Positions 26,465 to 35,492 are shown, counted from the stretch's first letter. The stretch is DNA of 64,000 nucleotides from CBDFKB01 sp965248715 (GCA_965248715.1 CBDFKB010000008.1:620001-684000), one strand, 5' to 3'. A program made the numbers and translations. The notes: a model not told the origin generated them from the sequence alone.

Positions 26465-26743
26465 TTGGCTCGTTCTGTTTGGAAAGGTCCGTTTGTCGAC
26501 GGCTATCTGCTGAAAAAGGCGGATAAAGTACGTGATGGCGGACGCAAGGAAGTGATCAAGACTTGGAGCAGGCGCTCGACCATATTGCCGCAATTCGTCG
26601 GCCTGACGTTCGGTGTCTACAATGGCAGAAAGCACATACCGGTGTTGATCAGCGAAGACATGGTCGGTCACAAACTTGGTGAGTTTTCGCCGACCAGAAC
26701 CTATTACGGGCATGGTGCCGATAAGAAGGCCAAAAGGAGGTAA
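26465..26743 (+). CDS. rpsS: 30S ribosomal protein S19, TTG start
   Basis: S19 (92 residues) is a 30S head protein that pairs with S13 near the A site. The sequence ARSVWKGPFVDGYLLKKADK and HKLGEFSPTRTYYGHGADKK is complete. The only start that yields the conserved N terminus is TTG at 26465, with AAGAAGGTACAGCAAAA upstream; no ATG or GTG is available nearby. rplV begins two bases after the stop. Confidence 0.96.
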   Translation: MARSVWKGPFVDGYLLKKADKVRDGGRKEVIKTWSRRSTILPQFVGLTFGVYNGRKHIPVLISEDMVGHKLGEFSPTRTYYGHGADKKAKRR

Positions 26744-26745
26744 GG

Positions 26746-27138
26746 ATGAGCAAGCCAAAGCGCGAGCGCATCTTAAACGACAATGAGGCCAAAGCCGTGG
26801 CCCGCATGGTCCGTACCAGCCCACAAAAGCTGAATACGGTGGCTACCATGATCCGTGGCCAAAAAGTCGCCAAAGCGCTCGCTGATCTCGAATTTTCGCG
26901 CCGGCGGATCGCCAGCACGGTACGCGCGACATTGCAGTCGGCGATTGCCAATGCTGAGAACAATCATGACCTGGATGTGGACAGCCTGGTTGTCGCTGAG
27001 GCCCATGTCGGCAAGGCAATGATCATGAAACGCTTCAGGGTGCGCGGGCGCGGGAAATCGACCCGTATCAACAAGCCGTTTTCGCATCTGACGATTGTGG
27101 TTCGCGAAGTTGACGCGAGCGAAGAGGAGGCCGCCTGA
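26746..27138 (+). CDS. rplV: 50S ribosomal protein L22
   Basis: L22 (130 residues) reaches from the surface to the tunnel constriction. The conserved VARMVRTSPQKLNTVATMIR helix and the C-terminal hairpin KRFRVRGRGKSTRINKPFSH are present. The N terminus (MSKPKRERILNDNEA) is a few residues longer than in enterics, as in other alphaproteobacteria. Its TGA overlaps the rpsC ATG by one base. Confidence 0.97.
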   Translation: MSKPKRERILNDNEAKAVARMVRTSPQKLNTVATMIRGQKVAKALADLEFSRRRIASTVRATLQSAIANAENNHDLDVDSLVVAEAHVGKAMIMKRFRVRGRGKSTRINKPFSHLTIVVREVDASEEEAA

Positions 27139-27848
27139 TGGGCCAAAAAGTCAATCCGATCGGCCTTAGGCTCGGCATCAACCGCACCTGGGATTCCCGT
27201 TGGTTCGCCAACAAGGGCGACTATGGCGACCTGCTGCATGAGGATATCCGTATTCGCGAATATCTTGAGAAAGAATTGAAGGCGGCATCGATCTCCAAAG
27301 TGGTGATCGAACGTCCGCATAAGAAATGCCGGGTGACGGTCCATGCGGCCAGGCCGGGCATCATCATCGGCAAAAAGGGCCAGGACATCGAAAAGCTGCG
27401 GCGCACGCTTTCCAAGATGACCGGCAGTGATGTGCACATCAATATCGCCGAAGTGCGCAAGCCCGAGATTGACGCGACCATCGTTGCCCAGTCGATCGCC
27501 CAGCAACTCGAACGCCGGATCGCGTTCCGGCGGGCGATGAAGCGGTCGGTCCAGTCGGCAATTCGACTTGGTGCGCTCGGTATTCGGATCAATTGTGGCG
27601 GCCGTCTTGGCGGGGCAGAGATTGCGCGCATGGAGTGGTACCGTGAGGGTCGGGTGCCCTTGCACACCCTGCGCGCGGACATTGATTACGGAACCGCCAA
27701 AGCAGTGACCGCGTATGGCATCTGCGGTGTCAAGGTTTGGATCTTCAAGGGAGAAATCCTCGAGCATGATCCAATGGCTTCGGAGCGGCGCTGGATCGAA
27801 GGACAGGAACAAGGTGCGACCGGTTCGCGCCGCCGCGATCGGTCATGA
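27138..27848 (+). CDS. rpsC: 30S ribosomal protein S3
   Basis: S3 (236 residues) lies at the mRNA entry channel. It starts MGQKVNPIGLRLGINRTWDS, has the KH-domain loop in PGIIIGKKGQDIEKLRR (near residue 75) and the C-terminal domain with GRLGGAEIARMEWYREGRVP. The short C-terminal tail after SERRWIEGQEQG is rich in arginine and aspartate. It overlaps rplV by one base; rplP follows after 28 bases. Confidence 0.98.
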   Translation: MGQKVNPIGLRLGINRTWDSRWFANKGDYGDLLHEDIRIREYLEKELKAASISKVVIERPHKKCRVTVHAARPGIIIGKKGQDIEKLRRTLSKMTGSDVHINIAEVRKPEIDATIVAQSIAQQLERRIAFRRAMKRSVQSAIRLGALGIRINCGGRLGGAEIARMEWYREGRVPLHTLRADIDYGTAKAVTAYGICGVKVWIFKGEILEHDPMASERRWIEGQEQGATGSRRRDRS

Positions 27849-27876
27849 CCGTAATGCGTAGTTGAGGTAAATTGAA

Positions 27877-28290
27877 ATGTTGCAGCCAAAGCGCACAAAG
27901 TTCCGCAAGCAGCACAAGGGGCGCATCCACGGTGTTGCCACAGGTGGGACCAATTTGAACTTTGGGACCTATGGCTTAAAAGCCCAGGAACCGGACCGCA
28001 TTACCGCGCGTCAGATCGAGGCGGCACGGCGTGCGATCACCCGCCATATGAAACGCGCCGGCCGGGTTTGGATCCGCATATTTCCGGATGTGCCGGTTTC
28101 GTCCAAACCAACCGAGGTTCGCATGGGCAAGGGCAAGGGCACGCCTGATTTCTGGGCTTGCCGGGTCAGGCCTGGGCGCATCATGTTTGAGATTGATGGG
28201 GTATCGGAAGAAGTTGCCCGCGAGGCATTGCGCCTCGGTAGCCGCAAACTTTCGGTCAAGACCCGTTTCGTCCAGCGCATTGCGGACTGA
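27877..28290 (+). CDS. rplP: 50S ribosomal protein L16
   Basis: L16 (137 residues) organises the A-site region of the large subunit. It begins MLQPKRTKFRKQHKGRIHGV and contains RIFPDVPVSSKPTEVRMGKG and WACRVRPGRIMFEIDGV, all diagnostic. It is followed after 24 bases by rpmC in normal S10-operon order. Confidence 0.98.
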   Translation: MLQPKRTKFRKQHKGRIHGVATGGTNLNFGTYGLKAQEPDRITARQIEAARRAITRHMKRAGRVWIRIFPDVPVSSKPTEVRMGKGKGTPDFWACRVRPGRIMFEIDGVSEEVAREALRLGSRKLSVKTRFVQRIAD

Positions 28291-28314
28291 GCTGGTAACG
28301 GGAAGGGTTGAGCG

Positions 28315-28518
28315 ATGAAAGCGAGCGACGTGCACACAATGACCAGTGACCAGCTTATGGATGAGCTGGCACGTCTTAAGAAAGAACAATTCAACCTGCG
28401 GTTTCAGCGGGCAACAGGGCAGTTGGAGAACACGGCGCGGGTGCGTCAAGTTCGGCGCGATATCGCCCGCATCAAGACGATCGCTCGCCACAAGCAGGGC
28501 GAAACGGCGAAAGCCTGA
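28315..28518 (+). CDS. rpmC: 50S ribosomal protein L29
   Basis: L29 (67 residues) sits beside L23 at the tunnel exit. It is a two-helix coiled-coil protein: KASDVHTMTSDQLMDELARL followed by LRFQRATGQLENTARVRQVR, matching the family. It lies 17 bases before rpsQ. Confidence 0.96.
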   Translation: MKASDVHTMTSDQLMDELARLKKEQFNLRFQRATGQLENTARVRQVRRDIARIKTIARHKQGETAKA

Positions 28519-28535
28519 ACAGGAAAGTACGAATT

Positions 28536-28772
28536 ATGCCGAAACGCATTTTGCAAGGCACGGTGGTTAGCGACAAGAACGACAAGACGGTGGTGGTAAA
28601 GGTCGAGCGCCGGTTTACCCACCCATTGTTCAAGAAAACCGTGCGACGCTCGAAAAATTACAAGGCACATGACGCCGATAACCGTTGCAAGGTGGGCGAT
28701 CAGGTGCAGATCCAGGAAAGCCGCCCGATTTCGAAAGACAAGCGTTGGGTGGTGCTGGAAGGCGCACAATAA
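28536..28772 (+). CDS. rpsQ: 30S ribosomal protein S17
   Basis: S17 (78 residues) is an OB-fold primary binder of 16S rRNA. It shows LQGTVVSDKNDKTVVVKVER and KNYKAHDADNRCKVGDQVQI with ESRPISKDKRWVV at the end. A gap of 71 bases separates it from rplN, which starts the spc cluster. Confidence 0.97.
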   Translation: MPKRILQGTVVSDKNDKTVVVKVERRFTHPLFKKTVRRSKNYKAHDADNRCKVGDQVQIQESRPISKDKRWVVLEGAQ

Positions 28773-28843
28773 CGAATAGGGCCGGCTGCCTAGCTGGTGT
28801 TTGAAACTTCGGCCTGGCGCCGGACAATTGAAGAGAACAAGCC

Positions 28844-29212
28844 ATGATACAGATGCAAACGAACTTGGAAGTCGCCGACAATTCCGGCGCCCGTCGTGTC
28901 ATGTGCATCAAGGTGCTGGGTGGATCGAAGCGTAAATATGCTGCGGTCGGCGACATCATCGTTGTGTCGGTCAAGGAGGCTATTCCGCGCGGCCGGGTGA
29001 AAAAAGGCGATGTCATGAAGGCGGTCGTGGTGCGAACGGCCAAGGATATTCGTCGTGCCGACGGCAGCGTGATCAGGTTTGATGGCAATGCGGCGGTGTT
29101 GGTGGACAATAAAAGCGAACCGGTCGGGACGCGCATCTTCGGGCCGGTTCCGCGTGAACTGCGTGCGAAGCGGCACATGAAGATCATCTCGCTTGCTCCC
29201 GAAGTGCTGTAG
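28844..29212 (+). CDS. rplN: 50S ribosomal protein L14
   Basis: L14 (122 residues) lies at the subunit interface contacting S12. It starts MIQMQTNLEVADNSGARRVM and contains VRTAKDIRRADGSVIRFDGN and GTRIFGPVPRELRAKRHMKI. Upstream GAAGAGAACAAGCC provides the ribosome binding site. It opens the spc cluster, with rplX 15 bases on. Confidence 0.98.
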   Translation: MIQMQTNLEVADNSGARRVMCIKVLGGSKRKYAAVGDIIVVSVKEAIPRGRVKKGDVMKAVVVRTAKDIRRADGSVIRFDGNAAVLVDNKSEPVGTRIFGPVPRELRAKRHMKIISLAPEVL

Positions 29213-29227
29213 GGAAACGGGAAGAAC

Positions 29228-29542
29228 ATGAACAGAATTCGAAAAGGTGACCGAGTGGTCGTCATTACTGGCAAAGACAAAGGCCGGGTTGGCGAAGTTA
29301 TCGAGATCCGCCTGAAAGATGATCGTGCTGTGGTGCGAGGCATCAATGTTGTGAAACGGCACCAAAAGCAGACACCTTCCCAGGAAGCTGGGATCGTCAA
29401 TGTGGAGGCGTCGATCCATATGTCCAATCTGGCCCTGGCCGATCCCGGTGACGGCAAAGCGACCCGGGTCGGCTATAAAACTACCGACGACGGCCGCAAG
29501 GTGCGTTTCGCGAAGCGTTCTGGAGATATGATCGATGGCTGA
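29228..29542 (+). CDS. rplX: 50S ribosomal protein L24
   Basis: L24 (104 residues) is an early assembly protein near the tunnel exit. The KOW motif is at the N terminus (IRKGDRVVVITGKDKGRVGE), followed by VVRGINVVKRHQKQTPSQEA. Its last eight bases overlap rplE, so the two are translationally linked. Confidence 0.97.
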   Translation: MNRIRKGDRVVVITGKDKGRVGEVIEIRLKDDRAVVRGINVVKRHQKQTPSQEAGIVNVEASIHMSNLALADPGDGKATRVGYKTTDDGRKVRFAKRSGDMIDG

Positions 29543-30092
29543 GGCGCAATATTTGCCGCGCATGCGGGTAATGTATGATGATACCATCGTTGCCAAAATG
29601 GTGGAGGAATTCGGCTACAGCAATCCGATGCAGGTGCCGAAATTGGAAAAAGTCGTGCTCAATATGGGCATCGGCGAATCAACTCAAGATTCACGCAAAG
29701 CGCAAAGTGCGGCTGACGATCTGAGCCTGATTGCCGGTCAAAAAGCGGTGATTACTAAGGCGCGCAAATCGATCGCGACGTTTAAGGTGCGCGAAGGCAT
29801 GCCGATTGGCGCCAAGGTAACCCTTCGCCGGGCGCAAATGTACGATTTCGTTGATCGGCTGGTTACGGTTGCCCTGCCGCGGGTACGCGATTTTCGCGGG
29901 CTCAGCCCGAAAAGTTTTGACGGGCGTGGCAATTACGCCATGGGCATCAAAGAACACATTGTGTTCCCGGAAATCGACTACGACAAGGTCGATGAGATCT
30001 GGGGTATGGATATCGTCGTCTGCACCACGGCACAAACCGATGATGAAGCACGCGCGCTGTTGCGCGGTTTCAACTTCCCGTTTGTGAACTGA
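29535..30092 (+). CDS. rplE: 50S ribosomal protein L5
   Basis: L5 (185 residues) binds 5S rRNA in the central protuberance. It contains MQVPKLEKVVLNMGIGES, RKSIATFKVREGMPIGAKVT and the C-terminal region EHIVFPEIDYDKVDEIWGMD. The start overlaps the end of rplX by eight bases. rpsN follows after 38 bases. Confidence 0.98.
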   Translation: MAEAQYLPRMRVMYDDTIVAKMVEEFGYSNPMQVPKLEKVVLNMGIGESTQDSRKAQSAADDLSLIAGQKAVITKARKSIATFKVREGMPIGAKVTLRRAQMYDFVDRLVTVALPRVRDFRGLSPKSFDGRGNYAMGIKEHIVFPEIDYDKVDEIWGMDIVVCTTAQTDDEARALLRGFNFPFVN

Positions 30093-30130
30093 TTTAGCCG
30101 GGCAGGCGAAAGCAAAGGACAGGTACTGGA

Positions 30131-30436
30131 ATGGCTAAAGTCAGCGCAGTCGAAAAGAACAACCGCCGCAAAAAACTGGTCGGGCGATATGCACGCCAGC
30201 GTGCCAAGTTAAAGGCGATGATCAACGATCGGGAACTGCCGATGGAAGAGCGGTTCCGCGCCCAATTGAAATTGACGGAAATGCCGCGCAATTCCAGCAA
30301 AACCCGTGTGCGCAACCGGTGCGAGATTTCCGGGCGACCACGCGGCTATTACCGGAAGCTTAGAATGTCGCGTATCGCGCTGCGCGAACTGGGCTCGCTC
30401 GGACAGGTTCCGGGCATTGTGAAATCAAGCTGGTAG
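30131..30436 (+). CDS. rpsN: 30S ribosomal protein S14
   Basis: S14 (101 residues) is a 30S head protein. It is the long, zinc-independent form: there is no CxxC pair, and it ends with the usual SRIALRELGSLGQVPGIVKS SW pattern. It starts MAKVSAVEKNNRRKKLVGRY. It lies 12 bases before rpsH. Confidence 0.97.
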   Translation: MAKVSAVEKNNRRKKLVGRYARQRAKLKAMINDRELPMEERFRAQLKLTEMPRNSSKTRVRNRCEISGRPRGYYRKLRMSRIALRELGSLGQVPGIVKSSW

Positions 30437-30448
30437 GAGACGGGACCG

Positions 30449-30847
30449 ATGGCTTTAAGTGATCCGCTCGGCGATATGCTGACCCGCATTCGCAATGCGC
30501 TGATGCGCGGGCGCAGCAGTGTAATAACACCAGCCTCTGGCCTGCGCCAACGTGTGCTCGATGTGCTGGAATCGGAAGGCTATATCCGTGGATATTCACG
30601 TACCGATTTCGACGGCGGCAAGTCGGAACTGATGATCGAGCTCAAATATGACGAAGGCGCTTCGGTAATTCAGAATCTGGAACGCATTTCGACCCCCGGG
30701 CGACGGGTATATTCATCGGCCAAAAGTATTCCGGTGGTTGCAAACGGGCTCGGCGTGTCGATTTTGTCGACCCCCAAGGGTGTTATGGCCGACCATGATG
30801 CCAAGGCCAACAATGTGGGCGGCGAGGTGCTGTGCCGGGTCTTTTGA
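30449..30847 (+). CDS. rpsH: 30S ribosomal protein S8
   Basis: S8 (132 residues) binds the central domain of 16S rRNA and in E. coli represses the spc operon. It starts MALSDPLGDMLTRIRNALMR and ends with the conserved ILSTPKGVMADHDAKANNVG GEVLCRVF region. rplF follows after 38 bases. Confidence 0.97.
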   Translation: MALSDPLGDMLTRIRNALMRGRSSVITPASGLRQRVLDVLESEGYIRGYSRTDFDGGKSELMIELKYDEGASVIQNLERISTPGRRVYSSAKSIPVVANGLGVSILSTPKGVMADHDAKANNVGGEVLCRVF

Positions 30848-30885
30848 CCACGGTGTCAGTGCGTTGGTGCGATAGGATTGATTAG

Positions 30886-31419
30886 ATGTCTCGAATTGGA
30901 AAACAACCGATAGCGATACCCGATGGGGTTACCGCATCCGTTGAAGGCAGCATCGTCACGGCCAAGGGGCCGAGGGGCGAGTTGACCTTTGCTGCCAATG
31001 ACGACGTGCGGGTGAAATTGGAGGACGGTGCGATCAAGGTTGAACCGCGCGATCAATCCAAGCGCGCGCGGTCGCAATGGGGCATGTCGCGTACCATGAT
31101 CTCCAACATTATTACCGGCGTCAAAGACGGGTTCGAAAAGAAGCTTGAAATCAATGGCGTTGGTTATCGCGCGGCGATGCAGGGCAACAATTTGCAATTG
31201 TTGCTTGGCTTTAGCCACGAAGTGGTATTCGTCCCGCCGCAAGGGGTGAGCGTTGCTTGCATCAAGCCGACAGAAATCGTCGTCTCGGGCATCAACAAGC
31301 AACAGGTTGGGGAAGCGGCAGCGAAAATTCGCAGTTACCGTCCGCCCGAACCCTATAAAGGCAAAGGCGTCAGATATGCGGACGAAATCGTCGTCCGCAA
31401 AGAAGGCAAGAAGAAGTAA
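30886..31419 (+). CDS. rplF: 50S ribosomal protein L6
   Basis: L6 (177 residues) contacts the sarcin-ricin loop region. It starts MSRIGKQPIAIPDGVTASVE, with duplicated domains and the C-terminal signature EPYKGKGVRYADEIVVRKEG KKK. Spacing to rplR is 12 bases. Confidence 0.98.
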   Translation: MSRIGKQPIAIPDGVTASVEGSIVTAKGPRGELTFAANDDVRVKLEDGAIKVEPRDQSKRARSQWGMSRTMISNIITGVKDGFEKKLEINGVGYRAAMQGNNLQLLLGFSHEVVFVPPQGVSVACIKPTEIVVSGINKQQVGEAAAKIRSYRPPEPYKGKGVRYADEIVVRKEGKKK

Positions 31420-31431
31420 GGCAGTCAGGAA

Positions 31432-31785
31432 ATGGCCAACAAATCAACCACTGCCAAGCGAACCGACCGGGTTCGCCGGTCTTTAAGGGCAAGTGCAAAC
31501 GGCAGGCCGAGACTTTCGGTTTTTCGTTCATCGAAGAATATTTACGCGCAGATAATCGACGACGGGAACGGGTGCACAGTTGCCGCCGCCTCGACGCTAG
31601 AAGAAGATTTGCGTGCGCGCTCAGGTGCGGACCGCGATGCAGCCGCCACAGTTGGCAAATTGGTTGCAGAACGGGCTACCAAAGCCGGCGTCAGCGAAGT
31701 GGTATTTGATCGCGGGCCCTATCTTTATCATGGACGTGTCAAGTCGCTGGCCGATGCCGCGCGCGAAGGCGGGTTAAAATTCTGA
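31432..31785 (+). CDS. rplR: 50S ribosomal protein L18
   Basis: L18 (117 residues) binds 5S rRNA. It has the basic N terminus KRTDRVRRSLRASANGRPRL, SVFRSSKNIYAQIIDD and the C-terminal FDRGPYLYHGRVKSLADAAR EGGLKF, all standard. It precedes rpsE by 43 bases. Confidence 0.97.
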   Translation: MANKSTTAKRTDRVRRSLRASANGRPRLSVFRSSKNIYAQIIDDGNGCTVAAASTLEEDLRARSGADRDAAATVGKLVAERATKAGVSEVVFDRGPYLYHGRVKSLADAAREGGLKF

Positions 31786-31828
31786 TCGCAGCCGGCGCTG
31801 GCGATCCAGGCAACAAGGGTTACTGAAT

Positions 31829-32392
31829 ATGGCTCCTCGAGATAGACGGGACAGGCGGGACCGGGATGATCGCGATAGCGAATTCGTCGACAAGCTGGTC
31901 CACATCAACCGCGTCGCCAAGGTCGTTAAAGGCGGTCGGCGTTTTGGTTTTGCTGCGCTGGTGGTGGTTGGCGACCAAAAGGGACGGGTCGGTTTTGGCC
32001 ATGGCAAGGCGCGTGAGGTTCCTGAAGCAATTCGTAAGGCGACCGAAGCTGCCAAGCGCGACATGATTTTCGTGCCACTGCGCGCCGGTCGCACCCTGCA
32101 TCACGATGTTGCCGGGCGCCACGGTGCCGGCAAGGTAATCTTGCGCTCCGCACCGGCTGGTACAGGCATCATCGCCGGTGGCCCAATGCGCGCGGTGTTC
32201 GAGACTTTGGGGATCCAAGACATCGTTGCCAAGTCACTTGGCTCGTCGAACAAGTACAACATGGTGCGGGCTACGTTTGACGCGCTCAAACGGCAGATGC
32301 ACCCCAAAGATATCGCGGCCCGTCGCGGCATCAAATACGCAACCCTACAAGCGCGCCGCCGCGATATCGTTGGTGCGGAAGAAAACGCTTAG
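31829..32392 (+). CDS. rpsE: 30S ribosomal protein S5
   Basis: S5 (187 residues) lies at the mRNA entry site and affects decoding fidelity. After an unusually charged N terminus (MAPRDRRDRRDRDDRDS, about 17 residues) come VDKLVHINRVAKVVKGGRRF, the double-stranded-RNA-binding region, and GTGIIAGGPMRAVFETLGIQ. Arg/Asp-rich S5 N termini occur in other alphaproteobacteria. rpmD follows after 67 bases. Confidence 0.97.
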   Translation: MAPRDRRDRRDRDDRDSEFVDKLVHINRVAKVVKGGRRFGFAALVVVGDQKGRVGFGHGKAREVPEAIRKATEAAKRDMIFVPLRAGRTLHHDVAGRHGAGKVILRSAPAGTGIIAGGPMRAVFETLGIQDIVAKSLGSSNKYNMVRATFDALKRQMHPKDIAARRGIKYATLQARRRDIVGAEENA

Positions 32393-32459
32393 ATGACCCG
32401 CAACCGGTTTGGCCGGGTTGTTACTGTGTGGTCAATCGCTAACCCTCGGAGTGCCGTAA

Positions 32460-32660
32460 ATGGCTGACAAGAAAAGTGGCAAGACCGTTACGGTGGAGCA
32501 GGTGGGTAGTCCGCTGCGCAAGCCGGCCGATCAGCGCGCAACGCTGGTGGGCCTTGGTCTAAACAAAATGCATCGCCGTTCGACTTTGGAGGACACGCCT
32601 GCGATCCGCGGCATGATCCGCAAAGTATCGCACCTGGTGCGCATCGTAGAAGAAGCCTGA
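32460..32660 (+). CDS. rpmD: 50S ribosomal protein L30
   Basis: L30 (66 residues) is a small large-subunit protein. It shows KTVTVEQVGSPLRKPADQRA and TLVGLGLNKMHRRSTLEDTP, the family signature. It lies between rpsE and rplO as in all spc operons of this group. Confidence 0.95.
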   Translation: MADKKSGKTVTVEQVGSPLRKPADQRATLVGLGLNKMHRRSTLEDTPAIRGMIRKVSHLVRIVEEA

Positions 32661-32688
32661 GGCCGGCACGCCGGTCAGGAGTGACGAA

Positions 32689-33186
32689 ATGAAACTGAAC
32701 CAGATCAGCGACCGAACCGGGTCGAGCAAGAACGCTAAGCGCGTTGGCCGCGGTATTGGCTCGGGCAAGGGTAAAACCGCCGGACGGGGCGTAAAGGGGC
32801 AGAATTCGCGCTCCGGCGTCGCGATCAAGGGCTTTGAAGGTGGCCAGATGCCGCTTTACCGGCGCTTGCCAAAACGCGGATTTAAGAACCTGTTCGCCAA
32901 GAAATTGAACATCGTTTCGGTCGGCCGGATCCAGACCGCAATCGATGCTGAAAAGCTTGAAGGTTCGGCCAAAATTGACGCCGATGCTTTGCTGAAGGCC
33001 GGGATCATTCGCCGCGTGCACGATGGTGTTCGTCTGCTTAGCGATGGCGAGATTACCGCTAAAGTGACTTTCGAGTTGGCCGGTGCTTCGAAATCGGCGA
33101 TTGAGAAGGTAGAAAAGGCTGGCGGATCGGTGACGATTTTAACGCCAAAGCGTGTTGCAGAGGCTCCTTCGACTGAAAGTGAATAA
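32689..33186 (+). CDS. rplO: 50S ribosomal protein L15
   Basis: L15 (165 residues) is a late-assembly large-subunit protein. The glycine/lysine-rich N terminus (GRGIGSGKGKTAGRGVKGQN) and the GGQMPLYRRLPKRGFKNLF segment are diagnostic. The C terminus carries a short acidic tail. secY follows after 88 bases. Confidence 0.97.
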   Translation: MKLNQISDRTGSSKNAKRVGRGIGSGKGKTAGRGVKGQNSRSGVAIKGFEGGQMPLYRRLPKRGFKNLFAKKLNIVSVGRIQTAIDAEKLEGSAKIDADALLKAGIIRRVHDGVRLLSDGEITAKVTFELAGASKSAIEKVEKAGGSVTILTPKRVAEAPSTESE

Positions 33187-33274
33187 TCGCGACGTCTTAC
33201 CGGTTGTGCGAAGTGTGCGCGACCCCATATTTGGGTGCAAGACACGGTAACCGGCTGCACAGAAAGGTCAGTTG

Positions 33275-34612
33275 ATGGCATCAGCGGCGGAACAACTCGC
33301 AGCCAATCTCAGTTTTTCATCATTTGCCAAAGCAGAACAGCTCAAAAAACGGCTGTGGTTCACGCTTGGCGCGTTGATAATCTACCGGCTTGCCACTTAT
33401 ATTCCGCTGCCCGGCATCGACCCTGATGCGCTGGCGCAGGCTTTTGAGCGCGCGCAAAGCGGCATTCTTGGATTTGCTAATGTGATAGCCGGCGGTGCGA
33501 TTGAACGGCTGGCGATCGTCGCGCTTGGCATTATGCCGTATATTTCCGCTTCGATCATCATGCAGTTGATGACCTCGGTGGTCCCCAGCCTTGAACAACT
33601 CAAGAAAGAAGGCGAACAGGGGCGCAAGGTTATCAACCAATATACCCGCTACGGCACGGTAATATTGGCAACCCTGCAGGCCTATGCGATTGCGGCCGGC
33701 CTTGAATCAAACGGGCTTGCGCTTGATCCGGGTTGGTTTTTCCGCATTTCGGCGATCATCACCCTGGTCGGCGGCACTATGTTTTTGATGTGGCTCGGCG
33801 AGCAGATTACCGCGCGCGGCATCGGCAACGGTATATCGTTGATCATCTTTTCCGGCATTGTTGCTGGCCTGCCGTCGGCGATCAGCGGCACGCTCGAACT
33901 TGGCCGCCAGGGCGCGCTTTCCACGGTGCTGATCTTGGCGGTGCTGGTGCTAGCAGTGGTGTTGATCGCGTTTATCGTTTTCGTGGAACGGGCGCAGCGC
34001 CGGCTGATGATCCAATATCCGAAACGCCAGATCGGCAATCGCATGTTTCAAGGAGATTCTTCCCATCTGCCGTTGAAACTGAATACCGCCGGGGTTATCC
34101 CGCCAATTTTTGCGTCGTCGCTATTGTTGCTGCCAACCACAGCAGCCGGATTTGCCGCAACCGCCGATATGCCAGCTTGGCTAGGCACGATTATTGCGGC
34201 ACTTGGCCATGGTCAGCCGATGTTTATGGCGCTTTATGCGGCACTGATCGCGTTCTTCGCGTTTTTCTACACCGCGATTGTGTTTAATCCCACGGACACC
34301 GCAGACAATTTGAAGCGCCATGGCGGATTTATTCCAGGTATTCGGCCGGGACAACGCACGGCTGAATATATTGACTTCGTATTGACCCGCATCACCGTGC
34401 TCGGCGCGATCTATTTGGTGGTCGTGTGTCTGCTGCCGGAGTTCCTGATTTCCGCCACCGGGGTTCCGTTCTATCTTGGCGGTACGTCGCTGCTGATTGT
34501 GGTCAGCGTGACCATGGATACGGTGGCCCAGGTACAAAGTCATTTGATTGCCAACCAGTATGAGGGGCTGGTCAAGAAATCCAAATTGCGTGGGGGGAAG
34601 CGCACACGATGA
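33275..34612 (+). CDS. secY: Preprotein translocase subunit SecY
   Basis: SecY (445 residues, about ten membrane helices) is the protein-conducting channel. It contains the opening KAEQLKKRLWFTLGALIIYR, the plug and second helix near RLAIVALGIMPYISASIIMQ, and a cytosolic loop with RPGQRTAEYIDFVLTRITVL. I chose the ATG at 33275; an in-frame TTG one codon upstream is an alternative. It overlaps adk by four bases (ATGA). SecE is encoded at 6625-6825. Confidence 0.98.
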   Translation: MASAAEQLAANLSFSSFAKAEQLKKRLWFTLGALIIYRLATYIPLPGIDPDALAQAFERAQSGILGFANVIAGGAIERLAIVALGIMPYISASIIMQLMTSVVPSLEQLKKEGEQGRKVINQYTRYGTVILATLQAYAIAAGLESNGLALDPGWFFRISAIITLVGGTMFLMWLGEQITARGIGNGISLIIFSGIVAGLPSAISGTLELGRQGALSTVLILAVLVLAVVLIAFIVFVERAQRRLMIQYPKRQIGNRMFQGDSSHLPLKLNTAGVIPPIFASSLLLLPTTAAGFAATADMPAWLGTIIAALGHGQPMFMALYAALIAFFAFFYTAIVFNPTDTADNLKRHGGFIPGIRPGQRTAEYIDFVLTRITVLGAIYLVVVCLLPEFLISATGVPFYLGGTSLLIVVSVTMDTVAQVQSHLIANQYEGLVKKSKLRGGKRTR

Positions 34613-35268
34613 GGTTAATATTGTTGGGGCCGCCTGGGGCAGGCAAGGGTACACAAGCAAAAAAGATCGTCGACGCCTTGACGATACCGCAGCTTTCAAC
34701 CGGCGACATGCTGCGCGACGCGGCCGGCGCCGGCAGCGAGGTAGGCAAGCGGGCCAAAGCAATAATGGATGCAGGCAAGCTGGTCTCGGACCAAATCGTC
34801 AACGAGATCGTTGCCGAGCGGATTGATGCTGCGGAATGCGCCAACGGCTATATTCTCGACGGTTATCCACGTACGCTGGCCCAGGCCCATGCACTTGGTC
34901 AGTTGCTGGAAGATCGCGTTGTGGCGCTGGATGCGGTGATCGAACTCAAGGTTGATGACGAAGCGCTGGTTGAGCGCATTGTCAATCGCTTCACCTGTGG
35001 CAATTGCGGCGAGGGCTATAACAAGATCGCCCGGATGCCAAAGGTGGAAAATGTTTGCGATCGGTGCGGCTCTAGCGAATTTAGAACCCGTGCCGACGAC
35101 AATGCGGAGACTGTGCGCACGCGGCTTTATACCTACTACAAGGAGACGGCGCCGCTGGTCGGGTACTATTTCGCCAAAGACAAATTGCATGCGGTAGACG
35201 GCATGGCAGACATGGATGCGGTGAGCGGAGAAATTCTCGAATTGCTGGGTGGGCTCGGCAATTCATAG
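34609..35268 (+). CDS. adk: Adenylate kinase, zinc-LID type
   Basis: This 219-residue enzyme interconverts ATP + AMP and 2 ADP. The P-loop is GPPGAGKGTQ at residues 7-16, with STGDMLRDA and DGYPRTLAQA for AMP and substrate binding. The LID domain is the long form and carries two cysteine pairs (TCGNCG and VCDRCG, near residues 128-150), so it probably binds structural zinc. It sits between secY and rpsM, the usual alphaproteobacterial position, sharing ATGA with secY. A 224-base gap to rpsM follows. Confidence 0.97.
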   Translation: MRLILLGPPGAGKGTQAKKIVDALTIPQLSTGDMLRDAAGAGSEVGKRAKAIMDAGKLVSDQIVNEIVAERIDAAECANGYILDGYPRTLAQAHALGQLLEDRVVALDAVIELKVDDEALVERIVNRFTCGNCGEGYNKIARMPKVENVCDRCGSSEFRTRADDNAETVRTRLYTYYKETAPLVGYYFAKDKLHAVDGMADMDAVSGEILELLGGLGNS

Positions 35269-35492
35269 AGCGGAACGTTGCGTACCGGCGGAACACCCGG
35301 TGCGAAACGGCGAAGGACGCTTGACTTGCCCGGCAACGGTCGGGTAAAGCAAACAAAATTCGCAACAAGTCGGGCATTGATACCGGATAAAGCGCGCTGA
35401 ACCGGCGCGGGGTACTGGTATCGGATGCTCGTTATACGTGTTTCATATAAAAACGCACGGGCTTGGGCCCGAGGCAGACAGGAGACCCGGAC

